Shown here piece after piece: positions 31,357-36,478 of a DNA stretch of 36,478 bases (positions are counted from its first letter, which is position 1; each line of letters opens with the position of its first letter). Below the pieces are notes generated by a model, which ran no database searches, was not told the origin of the DNA, and saw only the letters and a list, made by a program, of their open reading frames with translations. The stretch is from positions 1-36,478 of the forward strand of contig DCII01000069.1 in the NCBI GenBank assembly GCA_002315935.1. Reading direction: 5' to 3'. The DNA is from Ruminococcaceae bacterium UBA1730 (GTDB lineage: Bacteria > Bacillota > Clostridia > Oscillospirales > Acutalibacteraceae). The position numbers and the translations under genes were made by a program.

Positions 31357-31605
31357 TCATTTGATGTCAAGATATTCCTTCAGCATAGCCTGAAGAAGGT
31401 CATCTCTGTCAATTCTTCTGACAAGGCTTCGTGCATTGTTATGGGTAGTGATATATGTCGGGTCTTCGGAAAGGATGTAGCCGACTATCTGGCTGATTGA
31501 ATTATATCCTTTTTCGTTAAGAGCCTCATAAACCGTATGAAGAGTTTTCTTCATTTCGGCTTCACTTTCATCCCTTATTCTGAACTTTATTGTTTTATCA
31601 GTCAT
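31357..31605 (-). CDS. ireB: IreB-family regulatory phosphoprotein (UPF0297)
   Basis: This is a small cytoplasmic regulator of 82 aa from ATG 31605, with GGAGGTGA six bases upstream; earlier in-frame starts lack this. The section VYEALNEKGYNSISQIVGYI, then SEDPTYITTHNNARSLVRRI, is highly characteristic of UPF0297/IreB. In Enterococcus faecalis IreB is phosphorylated on threonines by the Ser/Thr kinase IreK and limits cephalosporin resistance. The N-terminal MTDKT holds the likely phospho-threonine. In B. subtilis the homologue (YrzL) lies by alaS and the ruvX homologue; here it lies behind pheT with its own promoter. Confidence 0.93.
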   Translation of the reverse strand: MTDKTIKFRIRDESEAEMKKTLHTVYEALNEKGYNSISQIVGYILSEDPTYITTHNNARSLVRRIDRDDLLQAMLKEYLDIK

Positions 31606-31629
31606 TTCGGTCACCTCCGTCATGAGTTT

Positions 31630-31658
31630 ATTATATAACACCTTTTTAAATAAAACAA
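31630..31658 (-). promoter_or_regulatory. promoter of ireB
   Basis: On the - strand TTGTTT (31653-31658), 17-bp spacer and a perfect TATAAT (31630-31635), within the 120-bp gap between pheT and ireB. Confidence 0.68.
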
Positions 31659-31725
31659 TGCTTTTTATTAAATTTTAACTTTATCTTAATAAATTGAGCA
31701 AAAATCCGTATCAAAAGATTTCCGC

Positions 31726-34089
31726 TTATGCTCTGATGGAAACTCCGATTGCGTTGAGATTTGCAAGAATTGAATCAATCCAGCCCTGAACCTCGTCCAT
31801 TTCAAGAGTTCTGTCCATAGCGATAAACACAAGACGAACCGTGATGCTTCTGAATCCTGCCTTCTCATAGGTATCAATAACCTTAACGCTCTCAAGCTCT
31901 GCAAGACCGAGCTTTTCCCAGCAGGCTTCAAGCTCCGAAAACTTGGTGTTTTCGCCGAGAACAAGAGAAAGGTCATAATACGTGCTCTGCTGAGCACTGG
32001 GTTCACGGAACGAAATTGAAGCAGCATTGATTTCATTGAAGGAATTCATGTCAATTTCAAACGCAACAGCTGCGGCAGTTTTGTCAAACTTCGCTCTGTT
32101 TGCAGGGTGAAGAGCACAGAGAACGCCGACTTTTTTGCCGTCAATCAGAATTTCGGCGGTATTCTTCGGATGCTGCCAATTGTGTTCGGGAGCAATTTTG
32201 GAATATCCTGCCTTCTTCTGCTTTGTTTCGCCGATAATGCAGTTAATCATTTCAACTGCCTTGAAATAGAGCGATTTTTCATCTCCGCTCTTATCATAGA
32301 GAACAACGCCGAGACGCTTCTTTTCATTTGCTCTGCCGTTTTCATCTGTTCCGTCAACAACTCTGCCGATTTCAAACAGACCATATTTCTCTGCAAAATC
32401 CTTGTTTTCGTTCGCCATAACGAGAAGTGTCGGCATCATTGAATTGCGGAGAATGCCGTTATCGGAATTTTCGATATTGAGAACCTTAACATTATCCTCA
32501 ACATCTATGCCGAGCTTCTTATATTTTCTGCCGTCACACCATACATACGAGTTGACTTCATGAAGGTTATATTTCTTGACGAGAATATCCTTTGCTTCTT
32601 CGTCTTCTGCCTTTGAATAATCAACTGCAACAGGCTTGAGGGGACTGCGTGTGGTTGAAATGGCAAAGTTATCATAGCCGTAAATTCTTGTGATTTCCTC
32701 AATGATGTCTGCCTTGATGGTTACATCCTTTGTTGCTCTCCACGAGGGAACACTTACGGTATAATCGCCGTCTTTATATTCAACGCCGAAGCCGAGAGCT
32801 GTGAGCGTTTTCATAATCTGCTCATCGCTGATGTCAATTCCCGTATACTTATCAACATATTTCTTGTTGAACGAAAGAGAAATAGGAGCATACCTTCTGA
32901 CATATTTATCGGTAAGCTTTGAAGCAACCCTTGCGGCAGGGTCAATTGACTTAACGATTTCAACAAATCTGCCGACTGCATCGAGTGTCAGCTCAGGGTC
33001 AAGCATCTTTTCATATCTTGCACTTGCATCGGTTCTGTGTCCGAGCCTTGAGGATGATTTGCGGACACTTATGCCGTCAAAGCTTGCACTTTCAAGAACA
33101 ACGGCTCCCGTATCCTCAACGATTTCGGAATCAAGACCGCCCATTATACCTGCGATTGCAACGGGTTCATTTCCGTTATAAATCATGAGTGTGTCTTCAT
33201 CAATAACTCTTTCAACATTATCAAGAGTTTTGAAATTCATCTTTTCTTTGGGTGTTGAAACAACGATATTATCAATCTTGTTAGCATTGAATGCGTGGGT
33301 CGGCTGACCGATTTCAAGCATAATATAGTTGGTTACATCGGCAAGAAGGTTGATTCCTCTCATTCCGCAGTAATAAAGGCGGATTCTCATATCAAGAGGG
33401 CTGACATTCTTTGTGATGTTTTCCATCTTGATGCAGGAATATCTGTAAACAAGGTCTTCTCTGCCGACAGTAACATCAATCTGCTCGTCGCCGTCATACG
33501 AAAGGTCTCCGAGCTTGAGAGACTTAAGCTCTCTGCCTGTGAGAGCGGCAAATTCTCTTGCAATTCCGTAATGACCCCAGAGGTCGGGACGATTGGTAAG
33601 AGATTTATTATCGACCTCAAAAACAATATCATCAATGGGATAGAGAGCTTTGATGTCGGTTCCGTTGGGAGCATCTGTTTCAAGGTCCATAATGCCGTTA
33701 TGTTCATCGCTTATTCCGAGTTCTTTTTCGGAACAGCACATACCCTCGGACTGATAGCCGGCAACAGTTGCGATATTGATTTCGCCGCCGGGAACTCTTC
33801 CGCCCGCAAGAGCAAGGGCAACCTTCTGACCTACTCTGACATTGGGAGCACCGCAAACGATGTCGCATACCTTGAAGCCTGCATCAACCTTGAGAAGATG
33901 GAGCTTCTTTGAATTGGGGTGATTTTCAACCGAAAGGATTTCACCGACAACAACCTTCTGAACATCTGCGCCCTTTTCAAATATATCCTCTACCTCTGCG
34001 GTTGCAAGAGTAAAGCTGTTTATGAGTTTTTTAATGTCGATACCGTCAAGGTCAACATAATCTTTAATCCAGTTAATTGATACAAACAT
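31726..34089 (-). CDS. pheT: phenylalanine-tRNA ligase beta subunit
   Basis: This is the beta chain of the alpha2-beta2 enzyme that charges tRNA-Phe; 787 aa, normal bacterial length. The order seen is an N-terminal section MFVSINWIKDYVDLDG, the EMAP-like tRNA-binding domain (about 40-150), the B3/B4 editing domain with NYIMLEIGQPTHAFNANKI, the B5 domain (about 400-470), the pseudo-catalytic core, and the C-terminal FDX-ACB domain (about 695-787) that grips the tRNA anticodon region. AAGGAGG overlaps the end of pheS and the ATG is 3 nt after its stop, so translation is coupled. Confidence 0.97.
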   Translation of the reverse strand: MFVSINWIKDYVDLDGIDIKKLINSFTLATAEVEDIFEKGADVQKVVVGEILSVENHPNSKKLHLLKVDAGFKVCDIVCGAPNVRVGQKVALALAGGRVPGGEINIATVAGYQSEGMCCSEKELGISDEHNGIMDLETDAPNGTDIKALYPIDDIVFEVDNKSLTNRPDLWGHYGIAREFAALTGRELKSLKLGDLSYDGDEQIDVTVGREDLVYRYSCIKMENITKNVSPLDMRIRLYYCGMRGINLLADVTNYIMLEIGQPTHAFNANKIDNIVVSTPKEKMNFKTLDNVERVIDEDTLMIYNGNEPVAIAGIMGGLDSEIVEDTGAVVLESASFDGISVRKSSSRLGHRTDASARYEKMLDPELTLDAVGRFVEIVKSIDPAARVASKLTDKYVRRYAPISLSFNKKYVDKYTGIDISDEQIMKTLTALGFGVEYKDGDYTVSVPSWRATKDVTIKADIIEEITRIYGYDNFAISTTRSPLKPVAVDYSKAEDEEAKDILVKKYNLHEVNSYVWCDGRKYKKLGIDVEDNVKVLNIENSDNGILRNSMMPTLLVMANENKDFAEKYGLFEIGRVVDGTDENGRANEKKRLGVVLYDKSGDEKSLYFKAVEMINCIIGETKQKKAGYSKIAPEHNWQHPKNTAEILIDGKKVGVLCALHPANRAKFDKTAAAVAFEIDMNSFNEINAASISFREPSAQQSTYYDLSLVLGENTKFSELEACWEKLGLAELESVKVIDTYEKAGFRSITVRLVFIAMDRTLEMDEVQGWIDSILANLNAIGVSIRA

Positions 34090-34092
34090 TGC

Positions 34093-35175
34093 TTATGCCT
34101 CCTTGCTTTCGTTTTCGGGTCTTGTGAAGGATTTTTCGGTGAACTGCGAAAGAGCCTTGAGATTTCCGCTGTTGAACACACGGATATCCTTAACGCCGTA
34201 TCTCATCATCGCAAGTCTTGTCATGCCGAGACCGAATGCAAAGCCCGTATATTTTTCGGGGTCAATACCTGCCGCAGTGAGAACATTGGGATGAATCATT
34301 CCACAGGGGCAAAGTTCAAGCCAACCCGAATCCTTGCAGGAGGGACAGCCCTTGCCGCCGCAGATAAGACAGCTTATGTCAAGCTCAAATCCAGGTTCAA
34401 CGAAGGGGAAGAAGCCGGGGCGGAGTCTGACGGTTATATCTCTCTGAAAAACCTCAGAGAGCATTGTTTTCATGAAATAAATAAGGTTTGAGATTGAAAT
34501 TTCTTCATCAACCATAATGCCTTCCATCTGGAAGAAGGTGTTTTCGTGGCAGGCATCAATCTTCTCATTTCTGAAGCATCTGCCGGGGAAGATTGCTCTG
34601 ATGGGTTTTCCGCTCTCAAGAGAAGCTTTATATTTTCTCAGAATGGTATTCTGAGCAGCTGATGTGTGAGTTTTGAGAAGCTGATTTGATGAAAGATAAT
34701 AGGTATCCTGCATATCTCTTGCAGGATGATGCTTCGGGATATTAAGAGCCTCAAAGCAGTTATAGTCATCGGTTATTTCGGAATAATCCTCAACCGTGAA
34801 TCCCATTGACTGAAAAATGCTTTCAACCTCTCTGCGAACAAGAGTTATGGGATGATATGAGCCGAGGTCTGCGTTAATGGGCATTGATTCATCATAGCTT
34901 TCAGCCGAATCAATGAGCTTCTGCTCCTCAAGCTTTTTGATTTCTTCAATCCTTTCGGCAATTGCACCTTCGATAAACTGCTTGACCTCGTTTATCTTCT
35001 GACCTGCCTCTTTTTTGAGCTCATTGGGAACATTGCGAAGCTCCTGCATAAGCTCTGCAACATGACCCTTTTTGCCGAGAAATTCAATTCTGAGCTGCTC
35101 AACATCTGCCGATGCGGCTGCCTGATTGACTTTTTCTTCGAAAAGCTTTTTTAGTTCTGCCGGTTTTTCAAACAT
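34093..35175 (-). CDS. pheS: phenylalanine-tRNA ligase alpha subunit
   Basis: This is the catalytic chain of phenylalanyl-tRNA synthetase; 360 aa. It has the N-terminal coiled-coil for tRNA binding (about 1-90), then the class II core with motif 2 FRNEKIDACHENTFFQMEG and motif 3 near GLGMTRLAMMRYG. A Cys-rich insert CLICGGKGCPSCKDSGWLE is the usual bacterial version of this loop. An AAAGGA ribosome site precedes ATG 35175. Expression is set by the T-box in the leader. It is the first gene of pheST. Confidence 0.97.
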   Translation of the reverse strand: MFEKPAELKKLFEEKVNQAAASADVEQLRIEFLGKKGHVAELMQELRNVPNELKKEAGQKINEVKQFIEGAIAERIEEIKKLEEQKLIDSAESYDESMPINADLGSYHPITLVRREVESIFQSMGFTVEDYSEITDDYNCFEALNIPKHHPARDMQDTYYLSSNQLLKTHTSAAQNTILRKYKASLESGKPIRAIFPGRCFRNEKIDACHENTFFQMEGIMVDEEISISNLIYFMKTMLSEVFQRDITVRLRPGFFPFVEPGFELDISCLICGGKGCPSCKDSGWLELCPCGMIHPNVLTAAGIDPEKYTGFAFGLGMTRLAMMRYGVKDIRVFNSGNLKALSQFTEKSFTRPENESKEA

Positions 35176-35231
35176 ATCTATCTTTCCTTTCGGTTAATTT
35201 TCACACTTTTTCGGGTGATTGTTACAAGGCA

Positions 35232-35482
35232 CAAAATTAAATCCCCCGTCATCAGACAATGACGAGGGACGAAATTACTTCCGTGGTACCACCCAGATTC
35301 CCGAAAATTCGGGCACTTAACTGCCATAACGGGGCAAACCGTTGAAGCCTACTGCTCTTTCAGCCTCACCGCTCACGGGTGAACTTCGGTTCTCCGCACA
35401 TTATCCGCTCCCAGCCGCTGACGGATATTCTCTTGGATGTGCCGCAAAAACCTACTCTCCCGATCTCTGCGTTTTCAATATA
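35232..35482 (-). promoter_or_regulatory. T-box riboswitch, specifier UUC (Phe)
   Basis: This tRNA-sensing leader fills most of the 374-bp gap before pheS. The T-box GGGTGGTACCACGG lies on the - strand at about 35281-35294. The stem I internal loop can be read as AGAGTA opposite GAAGTTCA, between GGG/CCC and GG/CC pairs. The specifier is therefore TTC at 35391-35393, followed by the usual A, a Phe codon. A terminator stem (35243-35268) ends the region, with a T-rich tail. Uncharged tRNA-Phe should stabilise the antiterminator and turn on pheST. Confidence 0.95.
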
Positions 35483-35488
35483 TCATGT

Positions 35489-35517
35489 ATAATACCATAC
35501 TGCATAAATTATTGCAA
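35489..35517 (-). promoter_or_regulatory. promoter of pheST
   Basis: On the - strand TTGCAA (35512-35517), 17-bp spacer and TATTAT (35489-35494), just upstream of T-box stem I. Confidence 0.78.
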
Positions 35518-35549
35518 GAATTATTTTTTTAAAAAATCACCTAAAAAAA

Positions 35550-36371
35550 TTACGAAATGGATTTCTGAACCTGTTCAATCAATTTTGTCGGATAATTGAG
35601 AGTGTTATGAATCCACTCAGCGGTCATACCCTTTTTGAGCAATGTTGCTATCGTCTTTTCTTTTTCTTCTTTGGCAACTTCTTTGGCAACTTCTTTGGCA
35701 ACTTCTTTGGCAACCTTCTTGCCATATTCTTCAACTGATTTGCACATAGAGTTACGACCTCCTTCTTCCTTGAAATGTTTAACCCGATTTTTCAGAATTT
35801 CATATTTCATTTCAGATGGTTCGGTACATCTGAAATCATGCATAAGTTGACCGATACTGTCGCTTCCGACATATTCGCTGTTAACATATATTATATGCGA
35901 ACCATCGTTGAAATATAAATTGTCAAGCTCATCAATCGTTCTTTCAATATGATAAATTGCTTTTCCTGCTTTTAAAATATCATGTTCCGTGATAAAAATA
36001 ACATATGAAGATTTCAGATTTGAATAATCAGCATTTTTGCTCAGCATTCCCGAATCAAGCAACGCACTGTTATATCTCGCTCGTTGCGGTGCCGCCCCCT
36101 TATCGGTACGCTGTATTTCAACATCAATTTCCTCACCTGAACCCGTCTTGGCGTAAACATCGAATTTAACCGAATGTCCGGTTATTGATTTTCTCTCTTT
36201 CTGAGAAGAAGATGCTTCAACAACAAGTCCTTCATCATCCAAAATGATTCTTAAAACAAGCTGAATGCAGCTGTTGTCCTTTTCGTCAAAAACCTTTGAC
36301 ATGAAATCATCATCCAGAAGGCGAAAATTATCGACAATTTTATTGATTTCCTTTTCTTTATCAAATCTCAT
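35550..36371 (-). CDS. Rpn-family PD-(D/E)XK nuclease / putative transposase
   Basis: This is a member of the PDDEXK_2/Rpn group: short nucleases related to transposase_31-like proteins, some of which promote RecA-independent recombination in E. coli. 273 aa from ATG 36371. A longer in-frame reading from 36446 begins inside the -35 box and is rejected. The catalytic core is recognisable: KFDVYAKTG with Asp71, then EIDVEIQR with Glu85 and Gln87 in place of the classical Lys, as usual for this group. Near residues 220-235 a KEVA unit is tandemly repeated, encoded by 12-bp DNA repeats. The C-terminus is a helix-turn-helix-like section, ATLLKKGMTAEWIHNTLNYP. In gut Clostridia such genes occur in many copies and are often called transposases. 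Copy 3 of the 63-bp repeat lies just upstream. Confidence 0.88.
   Translation of the reverse strand: MRFDKEKEINKIVDNFRLLDDDFMSKVFDEKDNSCIQLVLRIILDDEGLVVEASSSQKERKSITGHSVKFDVYAKTGSGEEIDVEIQRTDKGAAPQRARYNSALLDSGMLSKNADYSNLKSSYVIFITEHDILKAGKAIYHIERTIDELDNLYFNDGSHIIYVNSEYVGSDSIGQLMHDFRCTEPSEMKYEILKNRVKHFKEEGGRNSMCKSVEEYGKKVAKEVAKEVAKEVAKEEKEKTIATLLKKGMTAEWIHNTLNYPTKLIEQVQKSIS
35666..35713. repeat. four tandem 12-bp repeats in the Rpn-family gene
   Basis: The unit CTTCTTTGGCAA occurs four times without change (35666-35677, 35678-35689, 35690-35701, 35702-35713), then decays. On the coding strand it gives the tetrapeptide KEVA. The unit length is a multiple of three, so slippage changes linker length without shifting frame. 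Confidence 0.93.
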
Positions 36372-36417
36372 AATCTTTATTTTCCGATCGCCGAATATAC
36401 TGAAGCTTCCTAAGGAT

Positions 36418-36446
36418 ATTATAAAATAATTAGTAGGAAGTGTCAA
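36418..36446 (-). promoter_or_regulatory. consensus promoter of the Rpn-family gene
   Basis: On the - strand a perfect TTGACA (36441-36446), 17-bp spacer and perfect TATAAT (36418-36423). Start of transcription is expected near 36411, leaving about 40 nt of leader. Confidence 0.85.
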
Positions 36447-36454
36447 GTTTTTGT

Positions 36455-36478
36455 TTAAGGAAACGCTGATTAAATCGG
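36455..36478. repeat. 63-bp inverted-repeat element, copy 3, cut by the window end
   Basis: The left end TTAAGGAAACGCTGA differs from copy 2 by one base, and continues with TTAAATCGG exactly as in the other copies. It lies in the same orientation and has TA at the boundary (36456-36457). It starts 8 bp upstream of the -35 box of the Rpn-family gene. Confidence 0.8.

Noticed and set aside
35666..35713. Short tandem repeats resembling a mini CRISPR array
   Set aside because: The units are contiguous 12-mers without spacers, lie inside a coding frame and encode KEVA repeats. No cas genes are present.
36372..36446. N-terminal extension of the Rpn-family gene to a TTG at 36446
   Set aside because: The TTG is part of a perfect -35 box and the extension includes the -10 box, so it precedes the expected transcription start.

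Overview
The window looks like chromosome of a gut-type low-to-moderate GC Firmicute, most likely a Clostridia member of the Ruminococcaceae/Oscillospiraceae kind. The case rests on the hrcA-grpE-dnaK-dnaJ operon behind a CIRCE operator, a Phe T-box upstream of pheST, an IreB homologue, a type III glutamine synthetase, an NptA-like Na/Pi transporter, several lipoproteins, and consensus sigma-A promoters with 17-bp spacers and Shine-Dalgarno starts. The genus is inference. No rRNA, tRNA, CRISPR array, prophage or intact insertion sequence was seen.

Layout. Positions 1-12.7 kb are read on the + strand: metQ-metN-metI (methionine-type ABC importer), a PF12897-type aminotransferase, an Na/Pi cotransporter paired with a DUF4430 lipoprotein, and a five-gene operon (small lipoprotein, GH2 glycosidase, WYL-type regulator, DUF3798 lipoprotein, secreted LCAT-like hydrolase). 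A shared hairpin terminator at about 12.7 kb marks the convergence point. From there to the end everything is on the - strand. Listed by increasing coordinate, so mostly reverse to transcription order: a HAD phosphatase, dnaJ-dnaK-grpE-hrcA, rpmF and its DUF177 partner, a small P-loop protein with pgi, glutamine synthetase III, a six-gene operon (transcribed yhaM, DUF2804, prmA, Fe-S protein, GH38 alpha-mannosidase, esterase), an unknown 96-aa protein with ireB, pheT-pheS with its T-box, and an Rpn-family PD-(D/E)XK nuclease gene.

Functional picture. Housekeeping (protein folding, Phe-tRNA charging, ribosomal protein L32, L11 methylation, 3'-5' RNA trimming) is interleaved with glycan use (GH2, GH38, acetyl-esterase-like hydrolase), sugar phosphate metabolism (pgi), nitrogen assimilation (GSIII) and uptake of methionine and phosphate. 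Regulation visible in sequence includes CIRCE/HrcA, the T-box with a UUC specifier, a hairpin between metQ and metN, and an intrinsic terminator in the glutamine synthetase leader.

The least explained content is non-coding. A 63-bp repeat with 15-bp inverted ends bounded by TA occurs three times in the same orientation (6586, 30912 and, cut by the window edge, 36455). It looks like a tiny MITE. One copy supplies the stop codon of the DUF4430 gene, one carries nested duplications, and one abuts the promoter of the Rpn-family gene. A different 87-bp inverted-repeat element lies between dnaJ and the phosphatase gene. No clear-cut new multi-gene system is visible. The five-gene lipoprotein/GH2/WYL/DUF3798/lipase operon and the unknown partner of IreB are the best protein-level candidates.
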